Shown here one piece after another: positions 56,289-64,000 of a DNA stretch of 64,000 nt; positions within the stretch are counted from its first letter, which is position 1; each line of letters opens with the position of its first letter. The stretch comes from Pseudomonas gingeri (GTDB lineage Bacteria > Pseudomonadota > Gammaproteobacteria > Pseudomonadales > Pseudomonadaceae), in assembly GCF_013385635.1 (NCBI RefSeq), contig NZ_JACAPR010000001.1:228677-292676 (forward strand). The letters are read 5' to 3'. The notes under the pieces were generated by a model. It saw nothing but the letters and a program-made list of their open reading frames with translations, did no database searches and had not been told where the DNA came from. The translations under genes were made by a program, and so were the position numbers.

Positions 56289-56675
56289 ATGACCCCAGCG
56301 TTCTGGTGTGTATTGATCGCGATTTTCCTGCCGTACCTGTGCACCGGTATCGCCAAGTTCAGCGGCGGCAAGTTCGGCCCCCGGCAGAACCATGATCCAC
56401 GGAGTTTCCTGGATACCCTCGAAGGTTTTGCCCGGCGGGCGAACGCGGCGCAGTTGAACAGTTTCGAAGTGACCCCGGCTTTTGCCGCGGCGGTGATCAT
56501 TGCGCATATCGCCGGCAATGCCTCGCTGGTGACGATCAATGTGCTGGCGGTGCTGTTTATCACCAGCCGCCTGCTGTACATCATCTGCTACCTGGCGGAC
56601 TGGGCGGCGCTGCGCTCGCTGGTGTGGTTTGTCGGGATGGCGCTGATTGCGAGCTTCTTTTTCGTCTCTATCTAA
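56289..56675 (+). CDS. MAPEG family membrane protein
   Basis: A 128-residue, four-helix membrane protein of the MAPEG superfamily (membrane-associated eicosanoid/glutathione metabolism). It shows FARRANAAQLNSFEVTPAFA, a conserved glutathione-site region, and SRLLYIICYLADWAALRSLV. Bacterial members have no settled role. It sits 13 bp after the EamA gene. Confidence 0.85.
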   Translation: MTPAFWCVLIAIFLPYLCTGIAKFSGGKFGPRQNHDPRSFLDTLEGFARRANAAQLNSFEVTPAFAAAVIIAHIAGNASLVTINVLAVLFITSRLLYIICYLADWAALRSLVWFVGMALIASFFFVSI

Positions 56676-56716
56676 GATGGGCGGCCTTCGGGTCATGTGG
56701 CGTCTGTTCAATCGTT

Positions 56717-56805
56717 ATCGCCGGCAAGCCGGCTCCTACACGGGTTTGTGGCGTACGCAAAATCTGTGAGCGACGCTGTACTGTAGGAGCCGGCTTGCCG
56801 GCGAT
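56717..56805. repeat. REPIN between the MAPEG gene and mltA
   Basis: ATCGCCGGCAAGCCGGCTCC begins at 56717 and its inverted partner ends GGCTTGCCGGCGAT at 56805. The arms are perfect over 23 bp. Confidence 0.9.
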
Positions 56806-56830
56806 GGCGTCCGTACAGGCGCCACAACAA

Positions 56831-57979
56831 TCAGCTGCCGATATCCGCCGTCTTGGGCAACGCCATGCCTTTAGGCCACAGCATCCAGATATTGCCCTTC
56901 TGCTTCATGTCCCCGGCCAGTTGCCCGGCGGCGTCACCGGTGCCCCAGAACAGATCGGCGCGCACTTCACCGGCAATTGCCCCGCCCGTATCCTGGGCGG
57001 CCACCGGACGGACCAGGGCGCTGCCATCCGGCCTGGTGGTCGACAGCCACAGCAGGCTGCCCAGCGGAATCACCTTGCGATCCACCGCCACGCTGTAGCC
57101 GGCGGTCAGCGGCACGTTCAGCGAGCCGCGCGGGCCCTCGTTGCTGTCCGGGTTGCGGGCAAAGAACACATAGCTCGGGTTGCTGCCCAGCAGCTCCGGG
57201 ATGCGGGTCGGATGCGCCTTGGCCCAGGCACTGATGCTGCCCATGGTGACGTCTTCCTTCTTCAGTTCGCCCTGTTCCACCAGCCAGCGACCGATGGCGC
57301 GATAGGGATAGCCGTTCTGGTCGGCGTAACCGATCCGCAGTTGCCGGCCGTCATCCAGGCGGATCCGCCCCGAGCCCTGGATCTGCAGGAACTGCAGGTC
57401 CATCGGATCGGTCAGCCAGGCCAGCACCGGTGCCTTGACACCCTGGGTGGCGATCAGCGCGGCGTCGTCATAGGGCTTGATGAACCGGCCTTCCAGGCGT
57501 CCGCGCAGACGCTTGCCCTTCAGTTCAGGGTAGAGGCTTTCCAGTTGGACGATGATCAGGTCGTCGGGCACGCCATAGACCGGCACTGTGGCTTGGGCGG
57601 TGCGGGTCAGGCTGCCGGGATAGACCGGTTCGTAGTAACCGGTGATGAGTCCATCGGCACTGTTTTCGGCGGAACGCAGCCCGTAGACCTCGAGGTTCTG
57701 CTGGAGGAAGGCGCGAACGGCGGTGGGTGTATTCGGTACATTGGCAGCAGCGGCGCAGGTCGCCGCCCAGTTGGCATCGTTCTTCAGCCGGGTACAGGCG
57801 CTGCGCCATGAGGCAAAACCGGCCTGCAGGTCGGTATCGGAAACATTCGGCAAGGCTTTCCAGTCCGCCTTGACGTAGGTGGTCACCGGTACAGGGGGCT
57901 GGTGGTCCTTGCCATTGCAGCCGGCGAGCAGGGCCAGGGCAAAAATGCCCCAACCAAGACGTTTGAAAGTGGTGTTCAT
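56831..57979 (-). CDS. mltA: Membrane-bound lytic murein transglycosylase A
   Basis: A 382-residue outer-membrane lipoprotein that cleaves glycan strands with 1,6-anhydro ring formation. The lipobox is LLAGC with C22. The MltA domain has VYGLRSAENSADGLITGYYE, and the 3D region has the catalytic aspartate in VAAQDTGGAIAGEVRADLFW. MNTTFKRLG is preferred over a start two codons earlier. Confidence 0.95.
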   Translation of the reverse strand: MNTTFKRLGWGIFALALLAGCNGKDHQPPVPVTTYVKADWKALPNVSDTDLQAGFASWRSACTRLKNDANWAATCAAAANVPNTPTAVRAFLQQNLEVYGLRSAENSADGLITGYYEPVYPGSLTRTAQATVPVYGVPDDLIIVQLESLYPELKGKRLRGRLEGRFIKPYDDAALIATQGVKAPVLAWLTDPMDLQFLQIQGSGRIRLDDGRQLRIGYADQNGYPYRAIGRWLVEQGELKKEDVTMGSISAWAKAHPTRIPELLGSNPSYVFFARNPDSNEGPRGSLNVPLTAGYSVAVDRKVIPLGSLLWLSTTRPDGSALVRPVAAQDTGGAIAGEVRADLFWGTGDAAGQLAGDMKQKGNIWMLWPKGMALPKTADIGS

Positions 57980-58125
57980 CAACAAGCGTATTCCTTGAGT
58001 CGCTACCCGTTCAGTCTCTGTTCAGGTAGTCCATTCAATTAGTAAGGGTATTGGCCCTTGGGCCTATTGGTCTTTGATGTCGAGGCGAGGATACTGGCCG
58101 CCGTCTCCCGTGACCTGAAATCATC

Positions 58126-58593
58126 ATGACTCTTAAAAGACTTTCCGTTGTAGTACTGGCCTGCCTGACCCTCGCTGCCTGTGGCGGCATTGACCCGAAC
58201 TCGCCCCTGGGCCAGCGCAAGGCCATTTTCAAGCAGATGCTCAAGACCAGCGAAGACCTGGGTGGCATGCTGCGCGGCCGTATCCCATTCGACGGTCCGC
58301 GGTTTGCCGAAGGCGCGAGCAAGCTTGACGGTCTGTCCCATGAGCCGTGGCAGCATTTCCCGCAGGTCAAGGAAACCGAGCATACCAGTGCCAAGGCCGA
58401 TGTCTGGCAGAAGCAGGCGCGGTTCCAGAAGCAGGCGCGGTTCCAGGAGCTGGCGCGTTCGCTGGAAGGGGCCACCGGCCAACTGGTGATCGCCAGCCAG
58501 CTCCAGCCCTACCAGGCGAGCGTCCTCAGGCCGGCGGTAGAGAAAGTCGAAGATGCCTGTGATGCCTGTCACAAGGAGTTTCGCGATCACTGA
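58126..58593 (+). CDS. Cytochrome c'-like lipoprotein
   Basis: A 155-residue exported protein with lipobox LTLAAC (C19) and a C-terminal heme-binding CDACH motif (C145, C148, H149) close to the end, as in four-helix cytochrome c'. Those proteins bind NO or protect against it, or carry electrons. The segment KQARFQ is duplicated in tandem by an exact 18-bp repeat (58408-58425 and 58426-58443), lengthening one helix by six residues. The heme and lipid attachment are both inferred. Confidence 0.85.
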   Translation: MTLKRLSVVVLACLTLAACGGIDPNSPLGQRKAIFKQMLKTSEDLGGMLRGRIPFDGPRFAEGASKLDGLSHEPWQHFPQVKETEHTSAKADVWQKQARFQKQARFQELARSLEGATGQLVIASQLQPYQASVLRPAVEKVEDACDACHKEFRDH

Positions 58594-58633
58594 TCGGTAA
58601 CAGGTGCTGCCGGCTGCACAGGCTGGCGGCGAA

Positions 58634-59029
58634 TCACTTGTCCAACTCATCCAGCGCGTCCTGCAATTCCTTGCGGGACTCGGCCAGCTTGTCCTTGCGC
58701 TTGTTGATCTTGTCCGGATCGCCTTTTTTCATCGCCTTGTCGAGGTCGGCCTGACGCTGGCTGACTTCATGCCTGGCGTCGAGCACCTTGTTCTCCCGTT
58801 CCTTTTTCAGCGAGGCATCGGTGCAGTGGGTGGTCACTTCGTCCAGGGCTTTTTCCAGGCCGGCCTGCTGGTCGCTGTTGCCCTGGGCCCTGGCGATTTC
58901 GAGCTGGCTGCTGATCGCCTGGCGCTTGGCGGCGCAGCCGGTCAGTTCGGGTTGTTCTTCGGCGGCCAGGAGCGGGGCGGCCATGACGCTGCACAAGGTG
59001 AAAAGAGCCAGCGGTGAGAGAAATTTCAT
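58634..59029 (-). CDS. DUF1090 family exported protein
   Basis: A 131-residue periplasmic protein with signal peptide MKFLSPLALFTLCSVMAAPLLA. The DUF1090 body has two cysteines 37 residues apart (GCAAKRQAISSQLEIARAQG and THC) and then a long charged helix (LDKAMKKGDPDKINKRKDKL). The E. coli homologue is YqjC; no function is known. It lies downstream of ligB on the same strand. The start MKFLSP is set by the signal peptide and an upstream GGAG-like site. Confidence 0.87.
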   Translation of the reverse strand: MKFLSPLALFTLCSVMAAPLLAAEEQPELTGCAAKRQAISSQLEIARAQGNSDQQAGLEKALDEVTTHCTDASLKKERENKVLDARHEVSQRQADLDKAMKKGDPDKINKRKDKLAESRKELQDALDELDK

Positions 59030-59125
59030 GAAAAGCTCCGTGTTGAAAAAATACTGAAAATGACAATGAATGAATAAAGCCAATCCGCCTTTATGACCGA
59101 TCCGGATTAGCGGGCAATTATGTCC

Positions 59126-60820
<1,695 letters not shown>

Positions 60821-60853
60821 TTAAAAACACAGCCTAGATCAGTCCGGGCATGA

Positions 60854-60883
60854 AAAAGCCCCGCCGCAGGCGAGGCTTTCTTA
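60854..60883 (-). terminator. Terminator downstream of the 60898-61293 gene
   Basis: AAAGCCCCGCC and GGCGAGGCTTT pair around a short loop, with A-runs on the left giving a T-run on the minus strand. Confidence 0.7.
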
Positions 60884-60897
60884 CCGCGTGTGTCGCC

Positions 60898-61293
60898 TTA
60901 CTTGAACAGGCCGCCCAGTGCCTTGATACCGGCATCAACGGCCTGGGCCTTGGGGTCTTGGGCGGTTGCCGGGGTTGCGGCGACCGGCTGTGGCGCCGAC
61001 GCTACCTGGCCATTGGCTTGCGTGCAGTTCTTGGAAGCGTGGTCCATGGCCAGTTGCAGGCCGCTGGTCTTGAGGCTGTCACCCTTGGCCTTAGCGGTAT
61101 TGATCTGCGTCTGCAGGTCCTGGATCTGCTTGTTGCAGCCGCCGGAGCTGGCGCTGGTGCCTGCTGCTGGCGTTGCGGCGGTGCCGGTCAGTTGCGATGC
61201 CAGGTCGCCAAGCGCGCTCAGGTCGGCGGCTTGCACTGGCAGGGTGAACAGACCCAGGAGCATCGCGGCAGGCGCGAAAAGGGAAGTACGCAT
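60898..61293 (-). CDS. Exported protein with a DUF1090-like cysteine core
   Basis: A 131-residue periplasmic protein with signal peptide MRTSLFAPAAMLLGLFTLPVQA and two Ala/Pro/Gln-rich low-complexity stretches. The central part (GCNKQIQDLQTQINTAKAKG, then GLQLAMDHASKNC) aligns without gaps to the DUF1090 protein at 58634-59029. The cysteine spacing (C then C, 37 apart) is identical and both have A-x-A-x-G-x-S, GL and CT-x-A. The C-terminus ends AGIKALGGLFK. Function unknown. ligB lies between the two genes. Confidence 0.75.
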   Translation of the reverse strand: MRTSLFAPAAMLLGLFTLPVQAADLSALGDLASQLTGTAATPAAGTSASSGGCNKQIQDLQTQINTAKAKGDSLKTSGLQLAMDHASKNCTQANGQVASAPQPVAATPATAQDPKAQAVDAGIKALGGLFK

Positions 61294-61431
61294 GGCAAAC
61301 CTCAATGTTCGATTGCCGACGCGCAAGGGGCTCTCGAACAGGCGTCGTGCAATATCCAAGTAGGAAAAAAGGTTCGAGAGCGCGAAATATTAGGAAACAT
61401 GATCGGCTCGTGCAAGATTTTGCACTCATGA

Positions 61432-61465
61432 AAAAGCCCTCCAGGGCGAGCCATGGAGGGCTTTT
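61432..61465 (-). terminator. Terminator of metK
   Basis: AAAAGCCCTCCA (61432-61443) and TGGAGGGCTTTT (61454-61465) pair perfectly around a 10-base loop, about 16 bp after the metK stop. The stem is T-rich at its 3' end on the minus strand. Confidence 0.9.
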
Positions 61466-61480
61466 GTGACGCAGGCGACA

Positions 61481-62671
61481 TTACAGGCCGGCAGCAGCTC
61501 GCAGAGCGTCTACACGGTCGGTCTTTTCCCAGGTGAAGGTGGTGAAGGTGTCGTTGCCGACAGTCTTCTGCTCCGGGGTGCGACCGAAGTGGCCGTAGGC
61601 CGCGGTTTCCTGGTACATCGGGTGCAGCAGGTCGAGCATGGTAGTGATGGCGTATGGACGCAGGTCGAAGATCTCGCGGACCAGCTTGATGATCTTGTCA
61701 TCGCTGATCTTGCCGGTACCGAAGGTGTTCAACGAAATCGAGGTCGGTTGAGCGACGCCGATAGCGTAGGAGACCTGGATTTCGCAGCGGTCGGCGAGGC
61801 CGGCGGCGACGATGTTCTTGGCCACGTAGCGACCGGCGTAGGCCGCGGAACGGTCAACCTTCGATGGATCCTTGCCGGAGAATGCGCCGCCGCCGTGACG
61901 GGCCATGCCGCCGTAGCTGTCGACGATGATCTTGCGACCGGTCAGGCCGCAGTCGCCTACCGGGCCACCGATGATGAAGTTGCCGGTCGGGTTGATATGG
62001 AACTGGGTGTCCTTGGTCAGCAGTTCGGCGGGGATGACGTGCTTGACGATCAGCTCCATCACGCCTTCGCGCAGATCGCTGTAGGAGACTTCAGGGTTGT
62101 GCTGGGTCGACAGGACGATAGCGTCGACACCGACCACCTTGCCACCTTCGTAACGGCATGTCACTTGCGACTTGGCGTCCGGGCGCAGCCAAGGCAGCAG
62201 ACCGGATTTACGGGCTTCGGCCTGGCGCTGCACCAGTTGGTGCGAGAACGCGATCGGCGCGGGCATCAGTTCCGCGGTTTCGTTGCTGGCGTAGCCGAAC
62301 ATCAGGCCCTGGTCACCGGCGCCCTGGTCTTCCGGCTTGCTGCGGTCAACGCCCTGGGCGATGTCCACGGATTGCTTGCCGATAATGTTCATCACGCCGC
62401 AGGTCGCGCCGTCGAAACCGACGTCGGAGCTGTTGTAGCCGATGTCGAGGATCACGTTACGCACGATGTCTTCGAGGTCGACCCAGGCCGAAGTGGTCAC
62501 TTCGCCGGCGATGATGGCGACACCGGTTTTTACCAGGGTTTCGCACGCGACGCGGGCGAACTTGTCTTCGGCGATGATGGCGTCCAGCACCGCGTCGGAG
62601 ATCTGGTCGGCGATTTTGTCCGGGTGCCCTTCAGACACGGACTCGGAGGTGAAAACGGAATATTCGCTCAT
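61481..62671 (-). CDS. metK: S-adenosylmethionine synthetase
   Basis: A 396-residue enzyme that makes SAM from methionine and ATP. Conserved parts are [35 protein letters not shown], the P-loop-like [19 protein letters not shown], and DLRPYAI near the C-terminus. [11 protein letters not shown] is chosen as start by alignment. It starts 19 bp after the stop of the upstream ArsR-methyltransferase gene, so the two are likely one operon. Confidence 0.97.
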   Translation of the reverse strand: MSEYSVFTSESVSEGHPDKIADQISDAVLDAIIAEDKFARVACETLVKTGVAIIAGEVTTSAWVDLEDIVRNVILDIGYNSSDVGFDGATCGVMNIIGKQSVDIAQGVDRSKPEDQGAGDQGLMFGYASNETAELMPAPIAFSHQLVQRQAEARKSGLLPWLRPDAKSQVTCRYEGGKVVGVDAIVLSTQHNPEVSYSDLREGVMELIVKHVIPAELLTKDTQFHINPTGNFIIGGPVGDCGLTGRKIIVDSYGGMARHGGGAFSGKDPSKVDRSAAYAGRYVAKNIVAAGLADRCEIQVSYAIGVAQPTSISLNTFGTGKISDDKIIKLVREIFDLRPYAITTMLDLLHPMYQETAAYGHFGRTPEQKTVGNDTFTTFTWEKTDRVDALRAAAGL

Positions 62672-62690
62672 ATCGATGGTTTTCCTGAGT

Positions 62691-63686
62691 TTACCGATGT
62701 TGAGTGGCACCAGTCGGTCGCTGAAAGTGGCGAACCTGGATCTGGAAACCATTACGTAAGCCTACATAGAGGCTGTCTCCGGGCATGAGCCCTGCAGCAG
62801 TGGCCCAACGGGCCAGATCTTCCTGTTCAAACCCCAACCACAGATCACCGCAGGCCTCCCTGGCCCAACTCTGGTTGTGGCTACACAACTCTGTCACCAG
62901 CAGACTGCCGCCGGGTTGCAGCAAGGCGGCCATTTGCTTGAGGGCTTCGGCCGGAGCGGCGAAATGGTGCAGGACCATGTTCAGGACCACGCAGTCGGCC
63001 TGGATACTGTCGTCCAGCAATGCATCGGCCAGTTGCAGGCTGACATTAGCCAGTGATTCGCGTTCGCATAGCTGGCGGGCCAGTTCGAGCATCGCCGGGC
63101 TGTTGTCCAGTGCCGTGACCTGCTGGAAACGCCGCGCCAGGTCCGGCAGGAAGCCACCGTCGCCGGGGCCGACTTCCAGTGCCGTGGCGGCAGGCCCGAA
63201 GCTGAGCTTGTCGAGCAGCGCCAGGATGCTTTCGCGGTATTGCGGCAAGCCGGCGATCAGGTCCTGCTGGGCGCGAAACTTTTCCGCGACCCGTGAGAAG
63301 AAGTCCTGGCTGGCGGCCGCGCGTTGCCCGTGTACCAGAGCGATACGGGCCTGCACTTCGACGGGCAGTTCGAGGCTGTCGACTTCATCGAGCAGGGCGG
63401 CATGCAGCCTGCCGCCGGGCAATTCGGTGTGGGGCAGGGCGCGGCGGTAGAAAATCGCATTGCCTTCACGGCGGGTGGCCACCAGGTCGGCCTGGGCCAG
63501 GACCTTCAGATGGTGGCTCATGCCGGACTGGCCGATGGCGAAAATCTGCGCCAGCTCCAGTACCCCGAACGAATCGTTGGCCAGCGCCCGCAATACAGTG
63601 AGCCGCAACGGGTCGCCGCCGGCCTTGCACAGGGCGGACAGTTCTTCGCAGTCATCATGACGCAGGGCAGGTACACGTAGATTCAT
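62691..63686 (-). CDS. ArsR-family regulator fused to a SAM-methyltransferase domain (SahR-like)
   Basis: A 331-residue two-domain protein. Residues about 1-95 are an ArsR winged helix ([39 protein letters not shown]) without the metal-binding cysteine motif ELCVCDL of ArsR. Residues about 145-320 are a class I methyltransferase fold with [20 protein letters not shown] and [17 protein letters not shown]. Regulators of this design (SahR) sense S-adenosylhomocysteine and control methionine-cycle genes. Position directly ahead of metK supports that; effector and target remain inferred. Confidence 0.85.
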   Translation of the reverse strand: MNLRVPALRHDDCEELSALCKAGGDPLRLTVLRALANDSFGVLELAQIFAIGQSGMSHHLKVLAQADLVATRREGNAIFYRRALPHTELPGGRLHAALLDEVDSLELPVEVQARIALVHGQRAAASQDFFSRVAEKFRAQQDLIAGLPQYRESILALLDKLSFGPAATALEVGPGDGGFLPDLARRFQQVTALDNSPAMLELARQLCERESLANVSLQLADALLDDSIQADCVVLNMVLHHFAAPAEALKQMAALLQPGGSLLVTELCSHNQSWAREACGDLWLGFEQEDLARWATAAGLMPGDSLYVGLRNGFQIQVRHFQRPTGATQHR

Positions 63687-63726
63687 AAGGCCAGCAGTCT
63701 AGTGAGCGTCGCAGCGCCTCGCAAGA

Positions 63727-63752
63727 GCAATATCAAAAAGTTTTGATATTGC
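63727..63752. promoter_or_regulatory. Perfect 26-bp palindrome, candidate operator
   Basis: GCAATATCAAAA, AG, TTTTGATATTGC: 12-bp perfect arms with a 2-bp spacer, 41-66 bp ahead of the ArsR-methyltransferase start and in the 272-bp gap shared with divergent tktA. AT-rich symmetric sites of this kind are typical of ArsR-family dimers. Confidence 0.7.
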
Positions 63753-63958
63753 ACGATAAATGGCACTTTCCCGTCCGCGTTTGTCTCTACAGACGAAGCG
63801 CGGAAAGGTTTCATCAGCGCAATGCGCAACTATCGGCAGGAAAAACGTGGTCGAGCGACTATCTGTCATTGCCCCTTGGCGGTCCCTGAGGGAAAATGCT
63901 CGCCTTTTTTCCATTTCGTTTTATTTACTTTCAATTCAATATCTCCAGGAGATCAGCG

Positions 63959-64000
63959 ATGCCCAGCCGTCGTGAGCGTGCCAACGCCATTCGTGCCCTC
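63959..64000 (+). CDS. tktA: Transketolase, first 14 codons
   Basis: The window ends in an open frame starting MPSRRERANAIRAL, which matches the N-terminus of Pseudomonas transketolase (pentose phosphate and Calvin-type carbon shuffling, thiamine diphosphate dependent). AGGAGAT lies at 63947-63953, 5 bases upstream. It is divergent from the SahR-like gene, the same neighbours as tktA (PA0548) in P. aeruginosa from memory. Confidence 0.88.
   Translation, partial: MPSRRERANAIRAL

Overview
The window is a stretch of ordinary chromosomal DNA from a Pseudomonas, most likely of the P. fluorescens species complex. The evidence is the high GC content, dense REP/REPIN repeats of the Pseudomonas type (cores GCGGGCAAGCCCGCTCCCAC, GCCGGCAAGCCGGCTCCTAC and GGCGAGCGGGCTTGCCCGCG), and a gene order that, from memory, tracks P. 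aeruginosa PAO1 around PA0375-PA0432 and then PA0546-PA0548. No prophage, transposase, rRNA, tRNA or CRISPR array was found.

Layout. 1-5.2 kb: end of ftsX, rpoH, mtgA, a DUF423 protein, thiS, thiG and trmB. 5.2-12 kb, minus strand: DUF3392, a tightly overlapping hemW-rdgB-DUF4426-metW-metX run, then yggT-proC-yggS. 12-14.2 kb: the twitching ATPases pilT and pilU. 14.4-15.7 kb: an NlpC/P60 hydrolase and a TM2 protein. 15.8-21.9 kb, minus strand: pyrC' (catalytically dead dihydroorotase), pyrB, pyrR, ruvX, yqgE/algH, tonB3 and gshB. 22.2-32.0 kb: the Pil-Chp chemosensory operon pilG-pilH-pilI-pilJ-chpA-chpC, without pilK and chpB. 32.3-40.9 kb: a complete malonate decarboxylase operon mdcABCDEGH, the transporter pair madL/madM and the regulator mdcR. 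41.0-42.9 kb: a two-gene chromate transporter and a hemolysin III protein. 43.0-45.4 kb: rsmE and bioA. 45.7-48.8 kb: cytochrome b561, YceI and an RhlE-type RNA helicase. 49.1-52.6 kb: a periplasmic solute-binding protein, metF, and ahcY behind an SAH riboswitch. 52.7-58.6 kb: thioesterase, formate/nitrite-type channel, MFS and EamA exporters, a MAPEG protein, mltA and a cytochrome c'-like lipoprotein. 58.6-61.3 kb: ligB between two small exported proteins that share a DUF1090-like cysteine pattern. 61.4-64 kb: metK, an ArsR-methyltransferase fusion regulator (SahR-like) and the start of tktA.

How the genes work together. Three themes recur. (1) The methionine/SAM cycle: metX-metW, metF, ahcY with its riboswitch, metK and a candidate SAM/SAH-sensing repressor with a perfect 26-bp palindrome in its promoter. 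(2) Type IV pilus motility: pilT, pilU, tonB3 and the Pil-Chp pathway, here without dedicated adaptation enzymes. (3) Growth on malonate: decarboxylase, cofactor-synthesis proteins, uptake and regulator in one unit.

The most unusual observation is a REPIN sitting in frame inside mdcB, which lengthens the protein by roughly 85 residues without breaking the reading frame. I did not find a clearly new multi-gene system. The best leads for something undescribed are the mdcB insertion, the ligB neighbourhood, the palindrome ahead of mdcA, and the imperfect palindromic element between thiS and thiG.
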